Positions 1-11,959 of a stretch of 64,000 nt of DNA are shown one piece after another. A program made the translations under genes and the position numbers. The stretch spans positions 26,658,423 through 26,722,422 of the forward strand of contig NC_063436.1 in the NCBI RefSeq assembly GCF_020379485.1, given 5' to 3'. How positions within the stretch are numbered: the first letter of the stretch is position 1; each line of letters begins with the position of its first letter. Below the pieces are notes generated by a model, which saw only the letters and a list, made by a program, of their open reading frames with translations, did not search any database and was not told the origin of the DNA. The stretch comes from Brassica napus. Its lineage: Eukaryota > Streptophyta > Magnoliopsida > Brassicales > Brassicaceae.

Positions 1-227
1 ATTTTCACACTTATTAAGAAAACACTTAAAATTTTGATAATAAATGTATTATTTTCTGTGTTTAGCTATTTCCTATGACTTTTAACCAATCAAAATTCAG
101 TAAACACAATTAATGTTTTTGAAGTTTACAATTTGCCATTATTACATACATTGAAAATGTAAAATATAGATCTTTTAAAAATAAAATATTTTTCTAAAAC
201 ATGGATCATTTAGGAATAGAGAATAAC
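1..227 (-). mobile_element. Stowaway-type MITE, partial (cut by window edge)
   Basis: This stretch is the reverse complement of most of the complete MITE at 630-887, with scattered differences. Its terminal region would lie to the left of the window. The right end fades near the GGATCATTTAGGAATA sequence at about 215-227, which matches the CTAAATGATTCATG end of the other copy. The two copies are in opposite orientation about 400 bp apart, so the segment could form a large foldback. Confidence 0.7.
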
Positions 228-629
228 TTTTAGTTACAAGTACACCATTTTCTATATTGTCTTTCCACAATCTTAGTTAGATTAATAAAGTTTTAATAAA
301 ATTATTAGTTTCTTTAAAATTAAAATTTTATCATTATTAACTAGTAATTTTTTTTTAAAAACATTTATTTTTCTAAAACGGATAGAGTATTATTCCTACA
401 ATAGAACCAGGCAAAAAAACTGTATATAGATTAGGGTCAAAAAATACTGAGTTGAATGTAGACGCTTTCTGAGTGTTTTTTGAATGAGCTTCACCAAACA
501 AAAATAAACAATAACACTAATTAAGTCAAATAAGAAAGCAACCAAGCGCATAAAGGTAAGAATACACTCAGAAAGCATCTATAATGGTTGACTTTAAAGA
601 CTTGGTAAACAATATCAGCTAGATGAATA
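228..629. other. AT-rich spacer between two inverted MITE copies
   Basis: No gene, tRNA or clear element end is visible. The only open frames are short and have no recognisable similarity. Confidence 0.5.
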
Positions 630-887
630 CTCCCTCCGTTCCTAAATGATTCATGTTTTAGAAAAATATTTTGTTTCTAAAAGATCCATATTTTACATTT
701 TCAATGTATGTAATAATGGAAAATTGTAAATTTCAAAAACATTAATTGTGTTTACTGAATTTTGATTGGCTGAAAATCATAGAAAATAGCTAAACACAGA
801 AAATCATACATTTATTATCAAAATTTTAAGTGTTTTCTTAATAAGTGTGAAAATTCTAAAACATAAATTATTTAGGAACAGAGGGAG
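630..887 (+). mobile_element. Stowaway-type (Tc1/mariner) MITE, 258 bp
   Basis: The element starts CTCCCTCCGTTCCTAAAT and ends with the inverted copy ATTTAGGAACAGAGGGAG. It is flanked on both sides by the dinucleotide TA (628-629 and 888-889), the Tc1/mariner target duplication. The terminal inverted repeats run about 35 bp with a few mismatches. There is no coding capacity. Confidence 0.88.
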
Positions 888-3800
888 TATTACTCTGTTC
901 TTTTTTAACACCTTAAGTCCTTAACCTTGGAGTCCGGAGTGGATTAGACAAGTACGATATTTGATTTGTACCACATGGGAAATTGATTTTTGGTGTTTCT
1001 ATATTATATTGAAAACTAGTTTAACTGAGGACTAACTAACAAGATTGTGATTCGATATTTTACCTTATCATCAAAAGTTTATTATTTTGTCATGTTTCAA
1101 AATAAAATTAAGACATATTAGGTTAGGAATTTTTTTTAGGCTACAACTTCTTTTTCTTTTTTGGATCAAACATTGTATTGTAGTAATGTAGTTTTTGGCT
1201 GTCGCATATTATAATTAATTTGTTTGAACGAACTTTTTCTTAAAGCAAGCATTGGGAATAATTTAGTAGCTACTGTAGAAATTGCGGCTCTTGCTTGCCA
1301 CCGTCCGATTGAAAGAAAAGTCCAAAGAGCTCTCTTCTGTTTATTTTAGTTTTACGTACGCTCCTACAAGGCGTTGTGTTATCAGGAACTTTGCATAATC
1401 CTTTTATTTCCTGACATCCATGGATTTGATGCGAGACATTTGAGTGATTTGTCATACATAAAAACGTGCGTCTAATTTCTAATTTTATAAGACAGGAAGG
1501 AGCTGGTGCATCAGATACTCCCAGATCACACGACCAATATCGACCACCTTTTGGTACTTTAAACGTTAAAATGGTATTTTGAAAATATAAGTAATTATTA
1601 CGTATTTTACTTTAGCAGTAATAACAATAGGGCAAGCGACAGGGGTCTTAGAAAGGATGATCGATCGACTAAGTCTTTTGTGAATGTAATGACAATAAAA
1701 TGTGATCTGACTCCCTCTTAATAGCAACAAGCCAACTGTTTAAATATAACTTGATCTATCTCTTTCTCTTAATCGCAACAAAATATCTGTTTGAAGCGAA
1801 CATCTATTAAGTTGTTTTAACAACAATGATATAATCTCTCTTCAAACTTTTAGGATATCTCTCTTTAGTTGAGTCGTAAATATCTAGACTGTGCAACCAA
1901 ACCATACTAGGCCGACCAATCCTAGCTAGTTTGATTAGGTTGTAAATCCAGCATAACGAAATAACGCATTGACACTGGACCCCCAAATTTTTTTGAAGAC
2001 CCCCAAATTTTAAAAGTTAATTTATGTATAAATTATCAAAATTAAAAAAAATCAAAATTCTTACTAATTATCTTTAGCTTTCGGGGCTGGCCATGTGCCA
2101 ACCCAAACAGCTGGACTGGCACGAACTAGCTTGGCGAGTAGTTCAAACCACTGCAACGATGCATGAAACTACACATCTCAATTATTTGACATCGAAACGA
2201 TAGCATATTCCAGGTAAGGGTTTGGCAAAAAGTTTTCCACTTTCTAAAAAGAGCAATTCTCTCAAATAGTTTTTTTGTAAAAATATTTTTTGTTAAAAAT
2301 AATTTTCAAAGAGGAAAATGATAAAAATAGTTTTTTTTTTGAAAATTTAAATATTTATTTTTATTTTTTAAAATTTGAAATTATATCTTTAAAACTCCAC
2401 TCCTTAACTCTAAACCATAATTCTAAATTAATTAACCATATGATATAAATGTATTTTTACCTTTTAATAAAATTTATTTTAGTCATTTTTTCCTTTGATA
2501 ACTATTTTTATGATAAAAACTTAAAAATAATTATTCTATGAAATTTTTATTCTAAAAACCCATCTTAAAATTCCGCGCACCAAAAGTTAAGATGAGAAAA
2601 AAACTCCATTCAAACTTTCTAGCCTAGTTCTCATTTATTTCTTTTGATTCTCGTATAATATATGATTGATCAACAAACCAAAAAGAAAAACATAGGCATG
2701 CGCCACCTTCAACTTGTACGAAGAATGCTAATCATATTTTCATATCATCTGCAATAAAACTAATGCTCTCCGAATGGTAACTACGGTTTGAGCGATGCGG
2801 GACAAGCGGTTTAACTGCGGTGCAATTTTAACACTTATAAAAACGTATAGATATATAATATATATAAAGATTTTTGTTACTATTAATTGCGGTGCGGAAC
2901 ATAGCGCGGTTCGTAACATTCGAAGCCTAAATCAACCGGGGAAACACAACAATAAATTAAGTGATCCAATATTCTGACGACAATCTTTAAAGACCTAACT
3001 AAACATCCACAATAAATAAATCGGGCACGCATATCTAAAATAAATAAATTGGTCAAATCAAAAATTATCAAAAACCTCCAAGATCCAAATACCTAAAAAT
3101 ATAAATATGAATATAGTGGACTACATGTAAAAGGTGACAGGGGATTCGTTACAGAGGAGGATTTGTTTTCTCCCTTGAAAGGATAACCTTTACCAAAAAG
3201 CTTCCCTTTAAATAAAGAAGCAAAACATGGGAACTATTGGAAGGATATCATCGTATTTTTATCCAAAGCCGAATACATAGTATCTTCTTAAGCAGAATAA
3301 ATATACATTATATACCTGATACGCAATGGATCTGGACCGTTTTATTAGTATATAAGATGTGAATAAGAAGAGTAGTTGCATTATGAGCAGGTGCACATCA
3401 AAAGCAGAGAGCCCACATGCGACCATCACAATATCAACGGCTGAGACTTGATCACATATATTTCATGTATCCGAATCTTAGGACAAGGTTGAGTTCCACG
3501 TGCACAGATGTCAAATAGATGAATCCTGTAAACCTAGTACTTCATTTTTTGTTTCAAAATGAAGCAATAATATGACTTCAAATTTGAATAAATAATGTTC
3601 ATTGTTTCATTTTTTAAACTGAACTTTCTAAATTATAAATTGGTCTTTAATTTTTGTTTGTTTCTATCTTTTACCAAAATAAATTATATATGTCAATATT
3701 ATCTAATCAAGTTTAAAATTTTGACAATTCTATTCATCTAATTAGATATTTATTTTGAAAAACATGAAAATATTCATTTTAAGAACTTTAATTCATTTAA

Positions 3801-4470
3801 AAATAAAGGAAGATAAATAATCACATTTTACTTCTAAACAATTTTATTAATCATTTAAGGAAAAAATATATATAAGATGTCTTTTTTACAAAATATGGTG
3901 TTCTGTGTTTGTTTATTTATGTTATGTAGTAATATTTTAATATGATAATGTTTGATTTATATTAAATAATAATTACATTAGATTATTATTAAAACAAAAC
4001 ACTTGGGTAAAATTACTAAATATGAAAAAATATAAAACGTTATTAATAATTAATGATAAAGTGAACATGAAATATACTTGGAATATTCTTTTTACAAGAA
4101 AGAAATAAAACAAACCATCGAAAACGATGTGCTTAATTTTGAATAAAGTGCACTTTTAAAACTGAAAATGAAACCAACTATTAGAGATGCTCTTACTTCT
4201 TCCCGGTTTCTTTTTTGATATCTGAGTCTTAGGCCCATCATTTTTCATAGGTCAAAAATCAATCTTCAAAAATTATAATTTTAAAAATAACTCATCATAC
4301 CAAGAATGGTTTTAATCCCGAACACAATGAAACCAACCCGGCCCTTATATTATCATTACACCAGCAACATCCTGGTTCCTCACAGTTATTGTGTGAGTGA
4401 GCCCATATATTCCAAGGGTAAATGTGGTAGTAGAACACACATTCTATGTATATTTTTGTCGGTTTGACAT
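888..4470. other. AT-rich intergenic region
   Basis: Mostly low-complexity A/T sequence with no recognisable exon. Around 2765-2925 there are G-rich fragments (GCGGTGCGG, GAGCGATGCGGGAC) that resemble the ends of a decayed hAT-like element, but no boundary or target duplication could be fixed. A possible right end of a Harbinger-type MITE (GAGATGCTCTTA) occurs near 4182 without a matching left end. Confidence 0.45.
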
Positions 4471-4528
4471 TGACATTTGAAGTCTTTTTTTTTTGTTTTT
4501 TTTTTTTGGTCAACTGATATTTGATGTC
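4471..4528 (-). mobile_element. Ultra-short poly(A) retroposition footprint
   Basis: A poly(T) tract interrupted by one G (4485-4507), followed by GGTCAAC, sits between near-identical direct repeats: TGACATTTGAAGTC (4471-4484) and TGATATTTGATGTC (4515-4528), 12 of 14 matching. Read on the minus strand, the insert is GTTGACC followed by poly(A). This is the layout of an L1 insertion truncated to its last few bases. The interpretation is inferred; the repeats are seen directly. Confidence 0.55.
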
Positions 4529-4547
4529 AAAAAGGATGAATTTGCGT

Positions 4548-4590
4548 AAAATATTTCTTCTTCTTTTTTTTTTCAAAAATATTTCTTCTT
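4548..4590 (-). mobile_element. Possible ultra-short poly(A) footprint
   Basis: AAAATATTTCTTCTT occurs at 4548-4562 and again, identically, at 4576-4590, separated by C-T10-CA. Read on the minus strand this is TG, ten A and G between 15-bp direct repeats. The pyrimidine-rich repeat makes slippage a plausible alternative, so it is the weakest of the seven such sites. Confidence 0.4.
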
Positions 4591-5042
4591 TTCTTAGACT
4601 ATAATTTGAGTAAGTTTCTCTCTATAAACGACATACGAAATAATAATATGATTGACCAAAAATAAGAAATTTAAGACTCTTTTTTATCATCCGATTATCA
4701 TTTAAGACTATTTTATCATATAAATTTTACTAATATTTTTTTGTTTTATGTCAGTAATCGACTCATTTATATCCTGTCTCAATTTTACAGCTGCTTTTTC
4801 TTTTGTGTTACAGCATTGATATAACAGTTTATATTGTAATATAATTTCATTAATATATATTTTCATTTATAAAAGGTTAGTTTCTTTTTGTTGCGAAATT
4901 AGTTAATTTTTAGTTAACCCAAATATGTAGCTTAGTAATATCCAGTGTGTCACTACCAAGTTCAATTTTGTATAGTACAACAATCAGTAAAGTTAGTTCT
5001 TTTAGGATGATAAATGAGTTCCCATCAATGGTGTGTTTGTAA

Positions 5043-6048
5043 GGGCACCTCTAACCCTATTCCATTTTCAACTCCATACATCATTATGGAGTAAAATTTC
5101 TCTAATCCCACTCTATTTTCAACTCCAAAATGGAGTAATGGCTAGGGTTACTCCATTTATGGAGTAATCTTACCCATTACTCCATTTTGGAGTTGAACTT
5201 TTTTTATTTATAAAATGGTCCTTTGAATCTTTAATGTTTTTATTTTTTACTTAAATAATATTTAAAATGATACAATAACATGAAAATAGTATATTCTACA
5301 AAGGATTATTCAATAATTTTAAATAAATGCATAAAATAACAGAAGACATAAATAATTAAAATAAAAATAAAAATAACATAAAATAAGTAATTTAGTAATC
5401 TGAAAAATCCATTTCGGATCCGCTAAGGTCGGTGAAATATTGCCCAAACGGAGAAGTCTGAGAAAGAGCTTGTTGATCTTGTGATTCAACATTTCGCTTT
5501 GATATTATTTGTATTTGTTGAGTTTGAATATACGCACGAACATTTGGATCTTGTATGGATGAGCGTGAACTCGATGCACCAATTGAAGAGAAGCTCCACC
5601 TCCGGGTATCGAAATTGCAGAAGATGAAAATGTCCTATTTCAAAATTTTTTTGCTCGATTTAGGAATATCAAAGATAAAGAAGCTCATTTTTCATTACAA
5701 AATGCATTAGTTGATCATTTGTAGAAAAAATATTTTAATGCTCATTGTTAAACCCACATATATGTTGTCTTTTTTAATGATTTCTTGTACTTTTTAATAA
5801 TAAATATTTAATTCAAATAATTTATATTTTAATTATTTATCGTAAATATAACTTAGTTGGGGTTCATTGGTAAATTTTTATAAGTATAAAATTTTATTTG
5901 CAATTATTAATAAAATATAAATGAAAACATTTAAGAAATATTATTTTTGGAGTAGAAAATAGAATAATATATTGGAATAAAACCTTATTTCATTTTGGTG
6001 TTGCACCATTTTAAAGTAAAAAAATGGGGTAATACATCGAAGATGCTC
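5043..6048. mobile_element. Harbinger-type non-autonomous element, ~1.0 kb
   Basis: The left end GGGCACCTCTAACC and the right end, read inverted as GAGCATCTTCGATG, form an imperfect terminal inverted repeat. Both sides carry the trinucleotide TAA (5040-5042, 6049-6051), as expected for PIF/Harbinger (TWA targets). The interior is AT-rich except for a residual coding segment at 5392-5600. Palindromic 'CTCCATTTTGGAGT' blocks lie near both ends. Confidence 0.75.
5392..5600 (-). pseudogene. Residual C-terminal coding segment inside MITE
   Basis: On the minus strand an open frame without its own start runs for about 70 codons to a TAA at 5392-5394. It includes the segments DPNVRAYIQTQQIQ and SQTSPFGQYFTDLSGSEMD and ends SDY. 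The sequence is more complex than the AT-rich element around it, so it is probably left over from the accessory protein of an autonomous relative. That identification is a guess from location only. Confidence 0.4.
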
Positions 6049-6383
6049 TAAGGCAAGGCAGCAAGACAGCAGAACTACGCTTTACCAAAAAGCTTCCCTT
6101 TAAAAATAAAGAAGCAAATTTGGTTTCTTTTTACACACCATTGAAGCCTAGTTTGTAAGGCGGCAGAATACTTTACCAATTTAATCAATAAAAAATGTTT
6201 TACAGGAGAAAAGACTTAATGCCGACGCATCCGAATATTTTTTTTTTTTAACTAAAAACCAAATTTCGTAGGAAAAAAAAGATTTATGTTGAAAAGGTAA
6301 TGCCGGAAGCTGCATTATTTGGTCTTCCTAATGAGTATTTTATATATTAAATGAATGGGAATGGTCTTCCATCTTACCTATTA

Positions 6384-6644
6384 GATCATCTCCAATGTAT
6401 TTTTCTATTTTTACCTCTAAAATAAATGAACTCTATAATAGAAGTGGATTTTACTCCAATGTATTTCTCTAAAATAGAGATCTCTACATATAGAGCAAAA
6501 TATAGAGGAATGCTATTTCTTCCTCTATAAATAGAGGAGAAAATAGCAATCTCTATTTTAGAGGTAAAAATAGAGATGGGTTAGAGTGGTTTTGCCTTTA
6601 AATGTTATTATAGAGGTAGAAATAGAGGTGGATTGGAGATGTTC
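6384..6644. mobile_element. Harbinger-type palindromic MITE upstream of bHLH gene
   Basis: The element begins GATCATCTCCAATGTATT and ends GATTGGAGATGTTC, inverted copies of each other. Flanks are TTA on the left and TTG on the right, a slightly decayed 3-bp target duplication. The interior is built of inverted 'CTCTATTTTTACCTC' segments. Its right end lies 128 bp before the bHLH start codon. It contains the perfect TATA-type sequence TATAAATA at 6526-6533. Confidence 0.75.
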
Positions 6645-6772
6645 TTGGAGACAACAGGGAACCATTTGTTTCTTTAAAGCACCATCCTTCAATAAAGTAA
6701 CGAGTAAACAATACAATAAATCACTATAGGACATATCCACAAATCCTAGGGAGATTTGGCATTGCTAAAACT

Positions 6773-7652
6773 ATGGATCCTTACCAGAATCCTAATCCCA
6801 GAGGGTACCAGGGACATATGCCATTTGGCTCAGCCGGCCACGGTGGCAGTGGTGGCTCCGATATCCCCCAAGGAACAGTTGACAATAAGCAGAAGAAGAA
6901 GCTTCTCCACCGCGACATCGAACGCCAGAGAAGACAAGAAATGGCTACACTTTTTGCTTCTCTTCGTGATCACCTACCTCTTCAATACATCAAGGTTCAT
7001 ATTCTAACGCACTTTTCCTCAAATTTTCTTATTTTCATTCTACCAATTGTTCAAACAAGAAACCAAGATTTGGTGGGATTTGGCTTCAAGGGTTACGAAT
7101 ATGTCTTTTAAAAAACCTTATCCCTTGAACTTTTAGGGGAAGAGAGCTGTTTCGGAACATGTAGGCGGAGCGGTGAATTTTATTAAGGACACGGAAACAA
7201 GGATTAAAGAACTCAGTGCAAGAAGAGACGAGCTAATTAGAGAAACATGTTATACATCGAATCCGGATCTAGCAAGAACTGCATCCGAGTTAGGCAATTC
7301 GGTTCCGGCGAGTGTGATGGTGCAACCATGCGTGAGCGGTTTCGAAGTGGCGGTGAGCAGCGACTCGTCAGGTCCACAAGCTTTGCCACTCTCAAGAGTG
7401 CTTGAGGCACTTCAGGAGCTAGGGCTTGAAGTCATCAGCTCTCTCACTACAAGAGTTAATGAGAGGCTCATACACACTATTAGAGTCGAGGTATGGTTTA
7501 ATGGTTACAGCATGCCATTTCAATTGCAATTAATCTAGGGTTTTCACTATATATAGCTATACTTATTACAGGTTAATAGTTTTGGATGCTTGGACTTTGC
7601 TTGGTTGCAGCAGAAGCTAGTTGAGGAGTTGATACCTTCGACGGGGTACTAA
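6773..7652 (+). CDS. BHLH126: bHLH transcription factor (bHLH118/126/36 group)
   Basis: Exons are 6773-6994, 7137-7490 and 7572-7652, all with GT-AG borders and phase-0 joins, giving 218 residues. The basic region KKKLLHRDIERQRR (about residues 41-54) carries His46, Glu50 and Arg54, the H-E-R set that contacts the E-box/G-box, so DNA binding is expected. Helix 1 is QEMATLFASLRDHLPL; intron 1 falls in the loop; helix 2 is AVSEHVGGAVNFIKDTETRI. A conserved C-terminal ACT-like half (about 105-218) ends in LVEELIPSTGY. The start at 6773 gives the family-typical MDPYQNPNPRGYQ. From memory this matches Arabidopsis bHLH126 best, beside GA20ox1, as here. Members act as dimeric nuclear regulators. No disabling mutation is seen. 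A MITE lies just upstream and may affect expression. Confidence 0.9.
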
Positions 7653-9366
7653 TAATTAAGAAAGATAACACTCTTAGTCCGAAAGACTTATTTTTCGTAT
7701 GATCTCTTTTCCAAGTGCTCTTTTTGCTCGTAGATTTGGTATTAAAGCTTGTTAATGGATACAAAAAGGCGTTTTCGTTGATACCACATGTTCGTTGCTC
7801 CAAATAGATTATTCTCTTGCTCATGAACTTAATATGAAATCTATATATATAGAAACAAGATTTTCACATGCTTTCAAGTGCATCAGTGGAACACAAATGT
7901 ATGGTACATATATATACGTTGGATATGACGTATACCCTTTTCATACATTTTACAACAAAACTACGTTCTAACTATTTTCATGATAAATATGCTAATGCAG
8001 AAATATCTAATGCTTTCATGAAACTTCATCTTTGGAGCGGGTCTGGAAAGTCATTCTTGGAAGGAGGCGTAGCTTAGGTTTAAACAAAAGTAGGTACGTA
8101 CTGTTATGTTTTCGAAAGGATTTTATGAGTAGGTCATAAAGTTCATCATCATTCACCGCCCACACCGTAAAGATTTTTGTTGCGTGTGTCCCTTTCGTTT
8201 TGCTTATTACCTCCAACTTTTAGTTATCATGTGTCCCTTTTTTTGTCAGCCATGTTTCCCTTTCATTATAACTTTTTTGTATTATTCCATTGTCATGTTT
8301 TCATGCGTTTTTGTGTATGGATATAAGGTTTTATAAAATATATTATCCCATGAATCGTTAAGTCCTACTGGAAACAAGGCCAATGCGACAACATAATATA
8401 GCACCTAATTTTATCCAGAAAAGTATGAAATTTACAGACCATAACATGCACTGGTCTGTTAAGTAGTATCTGCATAATGTAATAGATATATAGTGCGAAG
8501 CCAGGGTAGGTGGGAACTATCTTTTGGGCTCTATAGGTCAAAATCTGCAATGTTCACGTGTTTCCCTTGTCTCTCTACATCTATAATCACACACCTCTCA
8601 GCAAACATCGGCCATAACCCATAAATATGCTCATATCCTCAAATTCCTTCAGTAACTGCAATATAAGGTTGAAAACAAATTCCATATTGCATGCAAGCAA
8701 AATTGGGAGAACCCACTATGATATTGCTTACTTACTTATACAAATAATAGGTTTAACATAAATAAATTGTTCAAAACGGTATATTAAAAACAAATTGTTA
8801 AACGCTTATGATAATCACGATGATTGTTTTGAAAAAGGAGCATATATATATTGCCATAAAGAAAAGCTTAAATTCAATGCATAGAGCCACCTTTATATTT
8901 TTTAATCATCATATTAGTTTGTTATTCAACCATTCAACAAAATCTTCATTTCTTTTGTAATTTACGATACGATACGACACTATTATACATATCCCCAAAA
9001 TCTTGGTTTCTTTGGCCTCCTGGTTTCCTACGTATACCCATAAGCATATAAAGAGAATCACATAAGTATAATTTAAATTAATAGTAACTCATTATTTAAT
9101 ATCTAATGATATCCTCTTTATATAAGTCTCACGAACTTAAGCGAAGTGGACAGCAGTTCAAATGTTTTACGCACTTACGTAAGAGATACGCATGATGAGT
9201 AGTTGAGATCTCCCTGATATTCGTTCTTTAGCTATATCATTATTGGTAATTAAATTAATTAAGTATCAACTTTGAGCTGCCGTCAAACAAATTCATAATC
9301 ATCAAATCAGATTGTGTCTCAATAAAGATTGTCTCCGACATTTAATTTAACCATCTTTTAGTGATA
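7653..9366. other. 3' flank of bHLH gene and intergenic DNA
   Basis: The first 200 bp are probably the bHLH 3' UTR. The rest is AT-rich with only short meaningless open frames. No element ends were identified before the Helitron at 9367. Confidence 0.5.
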
Positions 9367-9676
9367 TCTATATATATATATATATATACTATAATAAAAG
9401 GAAAATATCCTCCACTCTAAAGTTATCCACATCAGTTAATATATTCATCCAATCAGATAGCATTAGTCTGCTATGTATACCAGGTTTTAAGTCGACTAAT
9501 ATAAAACCGGGCCAAGCGTCTGGGCCATTAATAATATCCAGTGCCAATATGAAGTCCATCTCACCAATACCAAATCTCCGATGAAAGTCATTAGGCCATC
9601 AGCATCGCTGTATCTTCTCACGTATCTTGTTAATATTGGGCTCAAAATTAAATCAAATAAACCCAATTAAAAGAGG

Positions 9677-9715
9677 GACGTTAACAAAATTAGAAGTTTT
9701 GTTAACGCGTCCCTG
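9677..9715. repeat. Short imperfect palindrome near Harbinger 5' end
   Basis: GGGACGTTAACAAAA is followed after a few bases by TTTTGTTAACGCGTCCC, its near-exact inverse. It lies about 85 bp inside the element and could be a transposase or accessory-protein binding site; that role is a guess. Confidence 0.55.
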
Positions 9716-9890
9716 GGCATACGTGGCGAGAGGGGATAGGAAGACCGAAGAGGGTAGAGGAAAGTTCCAGATCGGTCTCGACTTCATTCTTCTCGTCTCC
9801 CTTTTCTCTCTCGTTATCGACGGCGACTAGGTGAGCAGCGGTGTGTCTCTGCTCTCACATCGAAAACTTCACCTCCGCTCTCAATCGAAA

Positions 9891-10086
9891 GCTTCTCCTC
9901 CGATTCAAAGTGTTCTCCTCCGATTGGAAGCCTTCTCCTCCGATTCAACGCCTTCTCCTCTGATTGAAAGACTTCTCGTCGGATTCAAAGGCTTCTCATC
10001 CGATTCAACGGCTTCTCCTCCGACACAAAGCTTCTCCTCCGATTCATAGGTTCTCCTCTGATTCATAGCTTCTCCTCCGATTCACA
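9891..10086 (+). repeat. ~20-bp minisatellite, CTTCTCCTCCGATTCAAAG type
   Basis: About ten degenerate copies of a 17-20 bp unit with core TTCTCCTCCGATTC run head to tail. They lie upstream of the Myb/SANT-like gene, probably in its transcribed leader. A 73-codon open frame runs across them (9831-10049), but its composition simply reflects the repeat. Confidence 0.8.
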
Positions 10087-10859
10087 TCAAAACCAGGTAC
10101 GTCTTCTTTATTTGTTCTCCTTTCGCGGTGTAATTGTATGATTGGTGCTTCCTTGTCATTTGAATTCGGTGTAATGAGGTGACTGTAATGTGAATTCGGT
10201 TTAGTAAATGTATTTCAAAGTTTAGGGATTACAGACGAGACCTTGAGTTGGTTTATGTGTTGAGTTGGTGATTTGAATTCGGTTATGTGTTCATCATAAG
10301 TCATTTGTATAGTTGTTTTTGTCGTATTTCGGATTGTCTTAAGCTATAGTCGAACATTATAATAGAAACATGTATCTTCACGGTGAAACGAAATTTTATG
10401 AGGATTTTATGAGGAATTCAGTTTACTTTAGATCATCGGTAGGTAAGGTTTTAATGATGATTTCACCAACAGGTTGGTCTTGTATGTGAGATGGTTAAAT
10501 GTTTCGTTACTATGGTTTGGTGTTTTAGTTTGTTTGGTTGTAGTGTAGACAAGTATAGACAAGTATAATCTAGTTAACTTGTTTTGTTGTAACCGCAATG
10601 TGTGTATCTAGTTAACTTTACTTCGTTTCTTTTTTGGTTGCTATGACTGTAATAACTCATGATTAGACAGTGGTAGTTGATGGTTACGTAATTACTCACC
10701 GTCATTATAACTTATGTACTTTCTCAACTATTTAACAACCAGCTTCATTCACTCTTGTATTCGAAATCAAACCAGTCTATATCTATACTTTCTCAACTAT
10801 TTTACAACCAGTCTATATCTATACTTTCTCATTCTATAATCTCTTCTCTTGTAATCGTT

Positions 10860-11753
10860 ATGGATTCAAGGAATCTATTGAATCCATATGGTCAGTCCCC
10901 TAGTTTAGTTGGCCTCCTGAATAGTCAGAACTTTCCTTATGAAAGTTATCAATCGGGTGTCCACTTTGGAGAGTCACAACAGTCTGATATCCCTCCTTTT
11001 AGTTCACAAGAAACCGCGACACCATTGGCCTCTAAGGACAGAAAGAAGTGGACACCAGCTGATGACGAGGTTATCATCAGCGCTTGGATAAACACGTCTA
11101 AGGATTCGGTGGTAGGAAATTCACAGAAGTTAGGGACCTTCTGGTCCCGAGTAGGTGAATATTATGCTGCATCTCCACATGCAAAACAGAGTGGTGACCG
11201 AAGAGAGCATCTGAATATAAAACAGAGGTGGCACAAAATAAACGATTTCACCAACAAGTTCTGTGCTGCATATGCAGCAGCAGAGAGACAGATCAGCTCT
11301 GGTCAGAGTGATCACGATGTTCTCAAGATGGCGCACGAGATCTACTTCGCTGATCACAAGAAGAAATTTACTCTTGAGCATGCGTGGTGTATTCTGCGGT
11401 TTGAACAGAAGTGGCTAAGTCTGAACACTCCTAAACCGACTGGTTCTTCAAAGCGAAAAGAATGTGACACCCCGAGCCAAAGTACAAACACCACTGCTGC
11501 TGATGATGAGGTCCGGCCTGAAGGTGTAAAGGCGGCTAAGGCTAAAAGGAACACTGAAAAAGGAAAGTCAGTGGCTGATTATGCGACCATCATGGAGATG
11601 AAGAGGGAAGATTGGGAGATGAAGAAGGATGATTTGGACAGGAAGGAGAGACTGTCTAAGCTAGCTATTCTAGACACTCTTTTAGCCAAAAAAGAACCAC
11701 TGAAAGAGGCTGAAGAAGTTGTAAAGAATAACTTACTAAAGCTGTTGTACTGA
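10860..11753 (+). CDS. Myb/SANT-like accessory protein of PIF/Harbinger
   Basis: A 297-residue protein, starting at MDSRNLLNPYGQ. In-frame codons extend upstream to 10755, but they read through low-complexity leader, so 10860 is preferred. Residues about 55-150 form a trihelix/SANT-like domain with spaced tryptophans (KKWTPADDEVIISAW, FWSRVGEYY, QRWHKIND). The region about 200-290 is a charged coiled coil (EMKREDWEMKKDDLDRKERL), as in proteins annotated with a NAM-associated C-terminal domain. In this superfamily the Myb-like protein partners with the transposase for DNA binding and nuclear entry. The frame is intact. Host-gene relatives exist, so it could be domesticated-like, but its position inside the element argues for a transposon gene. 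Confidence 0.8.
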   Translation: MDSRNLLNPYGQSPSLVGLLNSQNFPYESYQSGVHFGESQQSDIPPFSSQETATPLASKDRKKWTPADDEVIISAWINTSKDSVVGNSQKLGTFWSRVGEYYAASPHAKQSGDRREHLNIKQRWHKINDFTNKFCAAYAAAERQISSGQSDHDVLKMAHEIYFADHKKKFTLEHAWCILRFEQKWLSLNTPKPTGSSKRKECDTPSQSTNTTAADDEVRPEGVKAAKAKRNTEKGKSVADYATIMEMKREDWEMKKDDLDRKERLSKLAILDTLLAKKEPLKEAEEVVKNNLLKLLY

Positions 11754-11959
11754 GATTAGATCGCCTCTTGTTTTAAAAAATGTCTCTTGTTATAATGAAT
11801 TAATCTATGTCTTTTGCTTCGTTGCTACAATGTTTGAATCAATATATTTGTTTTGCTCCATTGTTTGTATTAATCTTTGTCATTTGCTTCTCTTGTTTTA
11901 AAAATCATAACTGCTATTGATGATTAATACTTCGTATTGTTTTTTGCAGGTATTAAAAC

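Noticed and set aside
3541..4195. Possible Harbinger MITE with right end GAGATGCTCTTA
   Set aside because: No matching left end or target duplication was found.
9831..10049. 73-codon open frame over the minisatellite
   Set aside because: Composition follows the DNA repeat; no independent evidence of translation.
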